DNA of 59,858 nucleotides. It comes from Helochares maculicollis. Its lineage: Eukaryota; Arthropoda; Insecta; Coleoptera; Hydrophilidae. How positions within the stretch are numbered: position 1 is the first letter of the stretch; each line of letters begins with the position of its first letter. Both the position numbers and the translations under genes were made by a program. The DNA lies in the NCBI GenBank assembly GCA_033557835.1, contig JAWQRO010000087.1, forward strand, positions 1 through 59,858. Direction: 5' to 3'. Positions 36,300 through 48,780 of the stretch are shown piece by piece. Below the pieces are notes generated by a model. The model was not told the origin of the DNA. It saw only the letters and a program-made list of their open reading frames with translations, and searched no databases.

Positions 36300-36800
36300 A
36301 TGCACTATTTACATTCCCGTATTTACTATTCGACGTATAGTTAAGGGAAGATATTGTGCAAAATTGGTCAAAATTTAAAAAATAACTCTCATCATTTAAT
36401 ATTATAATAACATATGCCAAATACAAAAGAACCTAAATTCTCAGTGGTCAAAACACCCGCCTCCAAACGCGTGTGTCCAGAATCTTGATCACTCTGGTTT
36501 TTTACTTTTTTTGCTACAATTTATTTTAAATCAAATTTTGATGCTGATGGGTATAAAATAATTAATAATGTACTATTAATTTACAACAAAGGAAAAATTA
36601 AGCGCTGTTATAAAATTATATTACCAACGTACAAAGTATTAGATTCGAAAATTAAGGCGTTCATCTTGCAATTTACAAGAAAAATTTTTTATTCTAAAGA
36701 ATACATTTCTGTATAGTTTTAGCTTGAAATTATGAATATTGAAACTTGATTTTATTTTTGCGTCCCACATAAGCGTTTTGATTTTTTCATCCAGATTTCA
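36300..36800 (+). repeat. Family K fragment with tRNA-like segment
   Basis: It begins with a degenerate palindrome (CCCGTATTTACTATTCGACG near 36318). It then has a tRNA-like stretch at about 36436-36520: CTCAGTGGTCAAAACACCCG as A-box region and AGAATCTTGATCAC as weak B-box region. After that comes the shared GGTATAAAATAATTAATAAT and GTACAAAGTATTAGATTC. The layout parallels 27225-27730. Confidence 0.6.
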
Positions 36801-38032
36801 TACATGTAGGCCTTGTAAAAAGCTTAAATTGACGCTTCGAACTGAGGGACACTTTCATATGTAGGAAGCTTAGGTTGACGCTTTTGATTATGGGATTCTC
36901 TTAGAAGTAGAAACTCATATCGAGCCCTAATTGCAAGATGAAAAATGCTTAGCTTGACTATTCTTATATGTAAACTTGGGTTGTCACTCTTACATAAAAG
37001 TCTGGACAAATTTATTACTATTAAAATGTTTCTTAATGCTAGTAAATAAGAGTAAACCCCAAATTGACGATACCATCCTCAAGTTAAGTATTTCAATAAT
37101 TTTAAACGGTAAAATTGAAAACAATTGGCTTACACGTATATTCCACTATATTACATCAATAAATTTTAGGGGTCAAAGGAATAGAAACTCTATGTTTAAA
37201 AGTGTTTTAACAGTTTCTTTATTAAAATACAATTATATTTATTTACAATCTGATACAATCATTGGGAAACCTATAAAAAATCATTAAACAATTTATTCAC
37301 TATTAGACAATATGTAAAACAACTATCAATTTAACTTATAATCAAAAATATACTTATTCATTATAGATTTAATAATAAAAATACATTTAAAATAAAATTA
37401 TAATAAAATAGCTTAAATAACATGATTCTGCTGGCAATATTACACAAAAATTGCTAGTGCTAATTTTTCGATAAATATAAAAATTTGACTAATAAAGCCT
37501 TGTTCACAGGGCCGGAGAGAAGACTTGTAAATAAGTCGTTACGCTTAAGCTACAGCCTGCAAAATTATTATTGTATAATTTCAATTAAAATCGAAGCAAA
37601 AATATTTTTCGAAGATCGCTTAAAAATTAGTAATCATGTTAGAATGGCAAATCGTCGATAAAACAATATAAATAAACTCACTTGTGTGCAGAACTGGCAA
37701 ATGCAGGTCGGCCAAATGAAAAACAATCAAAGATGTACCTGTTATATCGATCATCAAATGTATCTTGTAAAGAACTGTCAAGTGATAGTTTGCCATCTGT
37801 CAATTCTTCATCTGTCAGTTCACATCTTTAATTGATAGTTTAGGAACTGCCAGATGGCGAACTGTCGCATGACAGACCTTAAGATATTTCCCCAATATGT
37901 CTTTCGCATGAAGAACGCCGTAAAATCGATGGTAAAAATAAAATCTACCGTTGCACCCAAAACGAGACGAGTTAACGAAGAATGAAATCTTTTGTGTATT
38001 ATCACCATTTGTTTGCTCCAATCGGGTGGCCC
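36801..38032. other. Region downstream of the THAP gene
   Basis: No gene seen. Near 37690-37880 the phrase AACTGTCA / TGCCATCTGTCA recurs in variants with no regular period. This is probably the 3' flank of the minus-strand THAP gene. Confidence 0.45.
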
Positions 38033-39199
38033 CTAAGCCATCGAATCATCATCTTCTTCATACACAATATCAGGTAAATTCCAGTCAAACTTGTCTCTGA
38101 GCGTATTGTAAATTTCAGTGTTGGCCGAGAAGAGCTTCAGCAGCTCGACTTCTTTCTCGGTGTACTTAACATCTTTCCCCTTGGTCAAAATGTTGAGGAG
38201 CGTGAAAAAAGTCGGCGGGGCCTGCCGAAGCTTTTTTATGGTTTTCAAGTAGCCGTTGGAGGCCTCCAGTCGAGCGATCGCTTTCCCATGTGCTGTTAAT
38301 ATGTGCCCCAAGCTTTTCCTTGTGAGTTGTCGTTTTGTCTTGCTCTTGGACCGTTTTCGTTTGGCCGGTCTTGCTGTGGTTTCGGTGGTACTTAAATCGC
38401 TGGCCGGAGCAGCCTCCTTTTTGTCTTCTAATACGACAACATCTTCGATAGGCAAAACGACACTTTGTTGTCCCGCTGAGGGATCGCTGATAGCTTCACT
38501 GGGTTTATCGCAATTTGCATTGTTTTCTTGCACAACTTCTTGCATGGCGTAGATAACGTGTGTGCCATCTTCTTGTTCTTCCGCGGCGTAAAACAATTGG
38601 GACGCTAGGTGATTATTGTTGGCTGGGGGGTCTTGCGGCTTTTTCAACGGCTTAGTACTGGTGGCTTTAAATGCGGGTTTGTCTTTGAGTTTGGAGAGTT
38701 TTTTCTCATCGAACTTTTCGTTTAACACAAATGGGCGCATGGGCGGAGACGGGCTGCGCTCGACAGGGTGGTAGGTGAACGTTTCTTTGACGACAGGGAC
38801 GACCGAACCGTTATTTACGTACTTATACAGTGGTATATTTGAGCTGTTTGGTAGAATTTGGGTGTCCAACGTGAAAATAGTGCCGTCTTCGCTTGCCGGA
38901 ACTATTTTGACATCGGACAGATCTTCTTTGTCTTCGTAGCCAAGGAGGCGTGGGACGGCGTTGCGGATAAGCCTTCGCCTCTCCGGGTTAACGAACTGAT
39001 CGAGGGAGAAGTGGAGCTCGCATATCACTTTGTTTTTTAGTTGGTCATCTGTCAAGTCGATAAATTGGGGCTTTTGAGCCTCTCTAATCCACTCAAGGCA
39101 GCGGTCCCTCTGCTTGACGGGGAAATGGAAGAAGTGGAAGTCGGCTTGTGTTTTCGTAGCGCTTTTGCATTTCCTGTAACTGCAGCGGCAGCCGCCCAT
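38033..39199 (-). CDS. THAP-domain protein
   Basis: A single uninterrupted frame of 388 residues. The N-terminus is a THAP zinc finger, a C2CH DNA-binding module. It has CRCSYRKC at residues 4-10, then FHFFHFPVKQRDRCLEWI, CELHF (the Cys and His of the CxxH pair) near residues 60-64, and the closing basic segment with AVPRLLGY. The middle is low-complexity and acidic. PAKRKRSKSKTKRQLTRK at about 280-297 looks like a nuclear localisation signal. The C-terminal ~100 residues (AHGKAIARLEASNGYLKTIK onward) could form a helical interaction region. The ATG sits in a good context (AAGAAATGG). Single-exon structure and an old-fashioned THAP fold are common for domesticated P-element-like DNA-binding proteins; there is no transposase catalytic domain here. 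The specific orthologue is not recognised. Confidence 0.92.
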   Translation of the reverse strand: MGGCRCSYRKCKSATKTQADFHFFHFPVKQRDRCLEWIREAQKPQFIDLTDDQLKNKVICELHFSLDQFVNPERRRLIRNAVPRLLGYEDKEDLSDVKIVPASEDGTIFTLDTQILPNSSNIPLYKYVNNGSVVPVVKETFTYHPVERSPSPPMRPFVLNEKFDEKKLSKLKDKPAFKATSTKPLKKPQDPPANNNHLASQLFYAAEEQEDGTHVIYAMQEVVQENNANCDKPSEAISDPSAGQQSVVLPIEDVVVLEDKKEAAPASDLSTTETTARPAKRKRSKSKTKRQLTRKSLGHILTAHGKAIARLEASNGYLKTIKKLRQAPPTFFTLLNILTKGKDVKYTEKEVELLKLFSANTEIYNTLRDKFDWNLPDIVYEEDDDSMA

Positions 39200-40184
39200 T
39201 TCTTGGTACTGAAAAATGTGGATTCTTACGATACTTAGTTAGTTATTTGTCCCTTCCATCTGATGTACGTATTATAACATATTTATATAGGTGGGATTAA
39301 GCGGATTATTTCCCAATTAGAGAGGAATAGAATAGGCTTGGATTATTGAGAATGTGCAATAAGAAAGAAACAATTAAAAGCTGTTTATTGGTGAAATTTT
39401 ACCGCTTGTGCGGTTTAAACAATGCCATGTAATTAAAGCATGGTTGGACCAAGTAGGCGTTGAAATTCTGACATTTCAAACATTTTGATAGGCCGTACGA
39501 TTGGCTCTTCAAAACAATTGATAGCTAAGATTTAGACTGAAACTGCAGCGTTTGTATAAAAGCAGGTGACAACAGTCGCGTATTGCGAGTCCAGCTGGAC
39601 TTTACTACGAAAAAACGTTTATGATATGGAAGTGAAGGTAGAAGGGAGCTAAAATGACGTTTATATACTTACTTTAACGGACAGGATGATTGTTTTTCTG
39701 CGGAAATGTATTCAAAAATCAGTTGTATACACAATTCGTGGTTATGTTTCCTGCTGCACTAGAAAACCGGAGCGCCCTCAAGCGTTTCTGGCTGTAAAGT
39801 CAATTTGTAACGTACGAAGAGGATGGAATGGAAATGGAATTGCAGATTTCTGTATTGCCGGTCAGAGTTGTGGCGCCCAATACAAATATTCTATAATTTT
39901 ATATCGTGGTTATATGCGACGTTACAATCAATTTTTCTACTAGTCATACAACTTTAATTGACAGTTGGACTCCAAAATATGATTTTGTTTTGATACCACA
40001 TTATGATTGACCTAGCTGTATACCATTTAAATGAAATTACAGCTGAGTGTAAAAATTTTAAATTATATCTTACACTAAATCTAGCTCACCTTCTATAAAT
40101 ATGTAATATCAACCTAGCTTCTAACGTTCACAAACAATGTAGTTGTGTCGTCAGGTTAGCAAATTTTTCCTCAATTATAACTAT
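39200..40184. other. Region upstream of the THAP gene
   Basis: No gene that I can support. An open frame at 39686-39943 lacks recognisable protein features. The THAP promoter should lie within the first few hundred bases. Confidence 0.4.
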
Positions 40185-42720
40185 AAAAAAATCTGGAATG
40201 TCTCCACTCAACATTCCCGTAGAAATATATGTACTACATAAAAGTACTTGCGATTAATAATAATAACAAAACTACAAACACCTACATGTATATATATGTA
40301 AATATTTTTAATATTTCTTCATGTAATGTACAATATTTTTTGTCTAAAAAAATCTATATACTCTTAACTAGTCTGTAAACTCCAACGCTCGTAAATACCT
40401 ATTGCGAAGGTATCAATTTTAAACTGTGAATTCATAACTAAAATAAGGGTCCAATTTTAGAATATATTCATAGCTAATAAATCGAATTTATGCCGGTAAA
40501 GTCCCACTTCCGGTTTTTAAATTTCAATGACACTACTTGCTATTGCTAATTTTACAATTTTTGCCATTTTCGTATCAATTTTGTGCATTTTTTTTCAAAA
40601 TTGGAACAATTAAAAATTATAAAAGTGGTACTTCCAGCGCTCTGTCCATGATGGACATCTGTCAGCTACTTTCTTTCTCATAGTAATACGGGAATATAAA
40701 GAGCTCTAGATAAAATATTGTAACCATCAAGCCTAAACGCTTAAGATTGCAGAATGAAGACTGTTGAAAAAGACGTCAAAACAGTCAAAATCAAAAGGTC
40801 ACAGCAAGCTACGATGACAGATATAAAAATTAAAAATTCAAGATGAAACGTCTTGGACGAAAATTCAAGAGTGTTAACTTTGATACTTATGAGAGTAATG
40901 GTCAGGGTTATAAAATTCCAACCAATGCATCAAAACATCAAGTGTAATTTCCTCTTGTAGTTTCTTAACTGTAACAAACCTAAGTGGGTCTTCTGTCACG
41001 AGTATTACATTTTAAAAAATCGCCCAGAAGCACTGGGAGCAAAATGGTTAATCAAAAAAGTCGTAGGAATTGATCCGGGACTGAAGTCAGAGCGAATTTT
41101 GGAAATAAATGTCAAAATTAAATAAGTTTTAAACGTCTGAAATATTTCCAGAATAAAATATTTAAGTAAGAAAAATGAACAGCGAAAAGTAGCACGAATG
41201 GGAGAAACAATTCAAAGAATGCTGGCCATCGTCATCAAAAGGGCATTATTGAATTACACGAGCGAAATTTACCGGTTGGAAAACTACAGCGAAAGTGAAA
41301 GAAAGTCAACTTCATTTTTCAGCCTAAGTTTTTTCGATACAAGACATTTTTATAACAGGAAGTCGTTTCTCTTTGATATCCAACGGAAAAATCTGGAGTG
41401 TCGCCACTCAACATTCCCGTATAAATATATCCACGTAATAAAAGTACCTGCAATGAATAATAATAAAACTACAAACATTTACATGCGCTTCAAAGCTAAA
41501 AACATATATCATCGGAATATTTTCAATATTTCTTTATGTAATGTACAATACTTTGTGTTTAAAAATGTGTATACTCTTAACTAGCCTGCAATATGGAATG
41601 CTTGTAAAAACTCTTTGCGAAGGCTTAAATTTTAAAATGTGAATTCATAATTATAGGAAGGGTCCAATTTTAGAATATAAATTCATAACTATAAAATGAA
41701 ATTTATGACGGTAAAGTTCCACTTCAGGTTTTCAAATTTACTCGTAACTATTTGTTATTGCTATATTTTCCATGCTAAGCACTTTTGTAATATTTTTATA
41801 ATTTTTTTATTCCAAGGCCTACTAAAATTGGAACTTTCAAAATTATAAAAATAGCACTTCTGGTGCTGCGATCATGTCGAAAATTTGTATCTGTCGGTTT
41901 TTTGTAAAATTTAAGATGTGTACGAAATTTCATTCCAATAGCTTAATTTTAAAGTGTACTTTACTTGGAAAATTTTCAAAACTATGAAGGTAAACGGGTC
42001 CTACTTGCCTCAAAAGTTGATACAGATCTAAGTTTTTGCGATAATGGCCGTATGCCAAATTTCATTGATGCAGCTCATACGGTCTGACCGCTATCGTGTT
42101 TACACACACACAGACAACATGCCAAAAATGGTCAAAATGGATTCAGGGGCACTCAAAACGTGGAAATCCGTCAAAATCGTGAGGTCGAATTTTTTCATGA
42201 TCCCAATACCTTCCCTTTACTGTACTTCGTATAGTATATGGGAATGTAAAAATTAAATTTATTTCGGTAAAGTCTCACTTCTGGTTTTCATATTTACACG
42301 GAACTATTTGTTATAGCTATATTTTCCATGCTAATTGCTTTTGTAACATTTTTATAAAAAAATTTATTTCAAAGGCTACTAAAATTGGAATTTTTAAAAT
42401 TATAAAAATAGCACTTCCGATGCTCCAATCATGTTGAAAATTTGTATCTGTCAGTTTTTTGGGATATTCCAGATGTGTACGAAATTTCATTCTGATAGAT
42501 TAATTTTAAAGACTACTTTGCTTGGAAAATTTTCGAAACTGTGTAGGTGAACAGGTACTTCCGGTGGTCCTACATACCAAAAATAGTCAAAATGGATTCA
42601 GGGGCACTCAAAACGTGGAGATCCGTCAAAATCTCGAGGTCGTATTTTTTCATGATCCCAATACCTACCCTTTACTATACTTCGTATGAGATAAGGGAAT
42701 GTAAAAACCATTTTGTAATG
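40185..42720 (-). repeat. Family K block, inverted orientation
   Basis: Terminal hairpins appear reversed at 40193-40209 (CTGGAATGTCTCCACTC) and 41393-41409 (CTGGAGTGTCGCCACTC). Each is followed by the reversed tail (ACATTCCCGTA, AAAAGTACCTGCAATGAATA) and then reversed units with CACTTCCGGT-like motifs, CATACGGTCTGACCGCTATC near 42059, and CTTCGTATAGTATATGGGAA near 42225. So two elements lie head to tail, both opposite to all earlier blocks. The sequence between 40700 and 41390 is not obviously repeat. Confidence 0.8.
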
Positions 42721-45029
42721 TTGAGTGGAAACATTCCAGAGTTGGTGAAACTGAATCCTCCGATTCTTACAAATAATTGCGACAACTTTATTGCTAGATC
42801 CGAACAAACTAGGTATTTATAATTAAGAGAAACAAACGAGAAAATGTTTACCTGACTCCGCAAACAAGACAAAATATAAAAGAGACGATTCGAGCAGTTT
42901 CTCTCTCTACGAAAGATAAATAAGCGTTTAGTGAATAATGTATGTTTGTTTGTATATTTGTTGTGCTATTTGTATTCTATGTTGGTTTATTAAATGATAT
43001 GTTTCAATGCCAGTTCCGAAGCGACGAGTAAGCGGTTAAAAATGATTGATATGGTGACTTAGAAATGTTGCTGTTGGCAGCGATCTGTCAAAAAGTTATG
43101 CAAAAAGAGACATAGCGATGCACTAATTATTCATAACGTTGGATTCGCAGCAAAGGGTAAAAAGCATACTAAACCCTGTTAATTATGACAGGGAAGTAGG
43201 TGCATCGCTTGCTCGTTTATTTAGGACGATTAGGCGGAGGATTCGATTGTGGAATATTTGACAGCTTAGGGCGATTATTTGCGGCTGAATCCTGGGGTTT
43301 GGGCGCGCGAATTTGAACTGCAATCGTTACGGCTCCGGATAGAATCTTTTTTCTCTAGTTGTAATAAGCTTAACCGGGGTAAACGCCGGGGAAATGAAGC
43401 GAATTTAATTATGGGTGTACCAAATTGCCTCATGAACGGTAGTAATTTAGTGGTTTTATTCGGAATTTTGCATCGCTGGGTGCGTGTGGTGGTCTGGAGC
43501 GTCGAGGGCGAGAGAAAGAGGGGAAGAAATTGAACAGAGGGAGACTGGCTTTTTGCGTTAGATTAAAACGGTGAATGAAAAGATTGAATGAACGGCGATG
43601 TAGGTGAGTTCGGCGTTTCGCAGCCCAGCCAAAAACCGCCCTCGCTATGATCCCTGTTATTCCGGTGCCGCGGTTTTGGCTAAGGCTAAGGCCGAGCTGG
43701 TGCGGGGCTGTGCTGTGCTGTGCTGTAATGTGCTGTGATGTGATGTAGTGTGGTGTGGTGTGGTGGTGTCTATTGAGCGCTATCCATGAGTTCCCCTCCG
43801 GTCCCCCACTCCGGCCCACACAGCACAGAGCACCAGTAATGGCGTCGAACTAAGGCGGTGGGTGGTCGACTGTAATGTGAATTTGACAGTGCTTTTATAT
43901 TAATGTTCCTATTAAAACCGCCAACAATATTCTTGAGCCGCACTAAAAACGTCATACTTCTCAACCAAGATATTCTTTCTGAAAGATCTCCTGACACTCT
44001 AAAATATCAATGGGTGTAGATTGTGACAGACTGATCTAGCTAGCCATGTCCATACCACACACCAGAGGCTACTTGGTAATTTCTGAAGAACAATAAGTAT
44101 ACCTAAGCATGATTCATGAATGGAATAAAACTCTACTCGTCTTTAACGTTCAGGTACGAATCTTGTATTTGTTTGGATGCGCCTTGCACAGATATTCCTC
44201 TCATTAAACTAAATTACCAATTCATTGCCTAACAATACACAATATTTACTGCATATGACTGATGTATGTGTAGCTTTATTAGATTTACATGACAACTCGA
44301 TTTGCCGTTTTCTCTTGTTGCGTTTGCACTTTTTTTACCGCCAATTGGTTTCCTTGCTGGAATCTATATTTCACCCTGATCCTTCCACCTTGCACTGAAG
44401 CAATAAATAATTCTCAAAGTAGGCGGGCTATTGTTTTTTTTTGACATTTCGTTCCAAATTCTATCTTTTGTTATTCTTGGGCTGTAAATGTCGAATGATC
44501 GTATAGTTGCTGTGAAATTTTACTTTCCACCATGAAACAAATATCACCTATGTACCGCATATTTGTCACACATCAGTGCCCAAATGTTACGAATCAGAAG
44601 CATATTATGTTCATAAACAAAACCAGCACCACTATTGTTTGTCTATGATTAAGTTAATCTAGCAAAAGAGTGTGGATTACTCTATTGTGTTTTACTGTGA
44701 TGTATTAACATATTTAATTGCATTGCAAATCTATTTACCGTGCTTTACTGTGATGATTTAATGTGTTTTATTGTCGTTTACTGGATTTTACTGAGGTGAT
44801 TTACTGTATCACGAACAGTTACTCTTCGCTTGGCTTAGGTCAAGCTTTAACATCCGGCAGTTTATTTCCCTTAATAAAACTCATTTTACTTCAATTAATA
44901 CCCTAATAACGCCGATTTCATCTCGAATGTTTATCCATAGCACATTATGTGTACATCTAATTGGTCAACCACGAATCACGCACGTCTTCCAAATCCCAGC
45001 GATACAATCATGCTTTTAATTTGCAACTC
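42721..45029. other. Stretch without a recognised gene; local GC-rich patch
   Basis: 43260-43880 is visibly more GC-rich, with no supported coding frame. It contains a TGTGC/TGTGG microsatellite at about 43705-43770. 44680-44820 has irregular copies of TTTACTGTGATG. No family-level hit. Confidence 0.4.
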
Positions 45030-47330
45030 TTACTGAAATTCCGTATCTCTCTTTTTAAACGTTTGCTATGATATCAGTACAATGAGAACTGCCCCCGTCA
45101 AAATATAGTCGATTGTTTTAACTCCTGCTGTACATATCAGAGATATTTTAAACATCCTTAATTTATCATCGTCTACGCCAGCAATTCACTATGAACTTAG
45201 TGTAAAAACTGATTTATTTGAGGGCTTCTGGTATTTCTTTCTAATGCATAATAACTACTAAATTCGGTGATTCGTCCACAATTGCTTTACTTATAATTTG
45301 CAATTCTTGCTGAAATTCTGTATCTCGTTTTTTGCATAAAAAGCTTAATTCGTACAAGCTTCCCTCGGATGAATTGTAACAACACTTTTTTAAACGTTTG
45401 CTATGATATCATTACAATTAGAACTGCCCCCGTCAAAATATAGTCGATTGTTTTAACTCCTGCTGTACATATCAGTGATATTTTAAACATCCTTCATTTA
45501 TCATCGTCTACGTCAGCAATTCACTATGAACTTAGTGTAAACAAATTATTTATTTGAGGTCTTCTGGTAGTTCTTTCTAATGCGATAATAACTACTAAAT
45601 TCGGTGATTCGCCCACAATTGCTTTACTTGTAATTTGCAATTCTTACTGAAATTCTGTATCTCTCGTTTTTTGTGTAAGGAGCTTAATTCGTACAAGCTT
45701 CCCTCGGATGAATTGTGAGAACACTTTTTTAAACATTCGCTATGATATCATTACAATTAGAACTGCCCCCGTCAAAATATAGTCGATTGTTTTAACTCCT
45801 GCTGTACATATCTGTGATATTTTAAACATTCTTAATTTATCATCGTCTACGCCAGCAATTCACTATGAACTTAGTGAAAAAAAACCGATTTATTTGAGGT
45901 CTCCTGGTATTTCTTTCTGATGCGACAATAACTACTAAATTCGGTGATTCGCCCACAATTGCTTTACTTGTAATTTGCAATTCTTACTGAAATTCTGTAT
46001 CTCTCGTTTTTTGTGTAAGGAGCTTAATTCGTACAAGCTTCCCTCGGAGGAATTGTGAGAACACTTTTTTAAACGTTCGCTATGATATCATTACAATTAG
46101 AACTGCCCCCGTCAAAATATAGTCGATTGTTTTAACTCCTGCTGTACATATCAGTGATATTTTAAACATCCTTCATTTATCATTGTCTACGTCAGCAATT
46201 CACTATGAACTTAGTGTAAACAAATTATTTATTTGAGGTCTTCTGGTATTTCTTTCTAATGCGATAATAACTACTAAATTTGGTGATTCGCCCACAATTG
46301 CTTTACTTGTAATTTGCAATTCTTACTGAAATTCTGTATCTCTCGTTTTTTGCATAAAAAGCTTCATTCGTACAAGCTTCCCTCGGATGAATTGTAAGAA
46401 CACTGTTTTTAAACGTTTGCTATGATATCATTACAATTAGAACTGCCCCTGTCAAAATATAGTCGATTGTTTTAACTCCTCCTGTCATATCAGTGATATT
46501 TTGAACATTCTTAATTTATCATCGTCTACGTCAGCAATTCACTATGAACTTAGTGTAAACAAATTATTTATTTGAGGTCTTCTGGTATTTCTTTCTGATG
46601 CGACAATAACTACTAAATTCGGTGATTCGCCCACAATTGCTTTACTTGTAATTTGCAATTCTTACTGAAATTCTGTATCTCTCATTTTTTGCACAAGAAG
46701 CTTAATTCGTACAAGCTTCCCTCGGATGAATTGTAAGAAGACCTTTTATACGTTTGCTATGATATCATTACAATTAGAACTGCCCCCGTCAAAATTTAGT
46801 CGATTTTTTTAACTCCTGCTGTACATATTAGTGATATTTTAGACATTCTTAATTTATCATCGTCTACGTCGGCAATTTACTATGAACTTTGTGAAAAAAA
46901 GCGTGAAAGTGAAATAACTACTAAATTCGGTGATTCGCCCACAATTGCTTTACTTGTAATTTGCAATTCTTACTGAAATTCTGTATCTCTCGTTTTTTGC
47001 ATAAAAAGCTTCATTCGTACAAGCTTCCCTCGGATGAATTGTAAGAACACTTTTTTAAACGTTCGCTATGATATCATTACAATTAGAACTGCCCCCGTCA
47101 AAATATAGTCGATTGTTTTAACTCCTGCTGTACCTATCGATGATATTGTAAACATTCTTAATTTATCATCGTCTACGCCAGAAATTCACTATGAACTTTG
47201 TGAAAAAAGCGATTTATTTGAGTTCTTCTGGTATTTCTCTCTAATGCAATAATAACTACTAAATTCGGTGATTCGTCCACAATTGCATTACTTATATCAT
47301 CAAATTCCAAACGTGCAATCATTTCTGCGA
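45030..47330 (+). repeat. ~338-bp satellite, seven units
   Basis: GCCCCCGTCAAAATAT-type anchors lie at 45091, 45426, 45765, 46105, 46445, 46782 and 47091, giving periods of 335, 339, 340, 340, 337 and 309. Units share AATTTGCAATTCTTACTGAA, TACAAGCTTCCCTCGG, TATAGTCGATTGTTTTAACT, TTCACTATGAACTTAGTG and CTACTAAATTCGGTGATTCG. Copies are very alike; the last interval is short because of an internal deletion near 46900. No coding capacity. Confidence 0.9.
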
Positions 47331-47879
47331 TGTTGTTTCTTCAAAGTTCCTGCATTTATTCCTTAAAGACGAACCTTCTGCCTATTACCTTTACACTCTA
47401 GCCTCGACATTTATAATTATGGTTAATTTAATCCCATTTAGAATTACTCTACCCAAAGTAATTTTGAGCCAAACCCTTTCGCGTCCATGAACAGACTATT
47501 CAGATTGAACATTTCTTCTAAAAACATCAGATTTTCGTTGAGCTGTGATTAAGCCTTCCATGATAGTGAAGGGTAAATCGTTGCCTTTTGTTGCATCAAC
47601 CATTCCTAGTCTTTCTTTCTTTGTTCTGTCTACCGTGACAGACTTGCCTCAATTCCAATTCACTTTATCGTTTCAGCTCTTCCTTAAACAAACTTTCTTA
47701 GACGTTAAATCTTTCATTTTGAAACAAGAATGTAAATATCAATTCTCTCATTTTTAGCATTTTGACGAATCAGCGCCTCTTTCATCTCCTTACCATGTCT
47801 AAAAATGCCTCACTAGGCATAAAAAAATCAAATCTTAATTTTTAAGACAAAATTAATACTAATTGTCTTGTGTCTTGTT
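47331..47879. other. Stretch without a recognised gene
   Basis: Spacer between the satellite and a mariner remnant. A 70-codon open frame at 47545-47757 lacks features. Confidence 0.4.
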
Positions 47880-48780
47880 GATTATCCGTCATTTCAACCA
47901 AATCTCGACTGCTTTTGCGAACATTTCGATGTTGTTTCATGTAGTGTCCATTTTCTTTCATTTCGAATCATCGGCAAGGAAACGTTCGCTTATGGTTGCT
48001 TGAGCAACTGTTTTGCAAGCTCTTTCCGTTTGAGCTGAGTTTCCCTTCAATAACGCTTCCAATTTCTCATCTTCGAAACTTTTTGGTTGGCCAGAACGTT
48101 CGCGATCGCAAACGTGAAAATCACCACTTTTGAACCGTTTAAACCAGTTTTCGCGTCCGCTGCGTTGGTGCATCTTCACCATTCTTGTAGAAGATGCACA
48201 CTTTCAGCAGTTGGCTAAAGCAAAAAACGAATGCTTCTCGCAAATGCAATATTGTCAATCGCTGGCGGCTCAAATCTTTCGAATCTCTTGTCGAAAAATG
48301 TTCTTCCTTTGAGGTGATCTACGTATTTCATCCAATTTTTCACTTCTACACTTAAGAACTCGTCACTCAGGCCATATTCCATCGATCGAAACAAGGGATA
48401 CTCCAAAGGAGCTATGTCTGGATAATACGACGGGTGGTATAGAACTTTTTATTTCAACGTTTCCGAGTATGTTTTAACCGGTTGTGCAACAAGAGGCTGA
48501 CCTTACCCAATTTTGCAAATTCGGTTTGCCGTGTCTAGCTTCGTTCTCATTTAATACTCGACTCAAATGCATTGATTCGATACAGAGTCGTTGTGATTGT
48601 TTCACTCGGTTGTAGTAGCTCATAATACGTTATGCTGAGTTGGCCCCACAGCATGACTCTGGAGTGGTGCCTATTCGGTACGGTTGTCAATACGGAAGTA
48701 AGTCGATATTTTCTACGTTTCAGGTTGTCATTATTAATCCATTTTTCATCCCCAGCCTTTGTTTATAAGAAAGTAGAGAA
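47880..48780 (-). mobile_element. Mariner remnant with permuted parts
   Basis: Read on the minus strand, 48770 to 48215 encodes the catalytic half. In order there are GDEKWINNDNLKRRK, VMLWGQLSITYYELLQP, then PLFRSMEYGLSDEF and EVKNWMKYVDHLKGRTFF, which match the mariner C-terminal blocks. Directly after it, 48190 to about 47940 encodes an N-terminal helix-turn-helix region (ENWFKRFKSGDFHVCDRERS, QPKSFEDEKLEALL). The normal N-to-C order is therefore reversed. Frames are broken in several places. Either two truncated copies lie side by side or one copy was rearranged. Confidence 0.7.

Noticed and set aside
43430..43819. 129-codon minus-strand frame with His/Thr repeats
   Set aside because: The His/Thr part comes from the TGTGG microsatellite; nothing else supports a gene.
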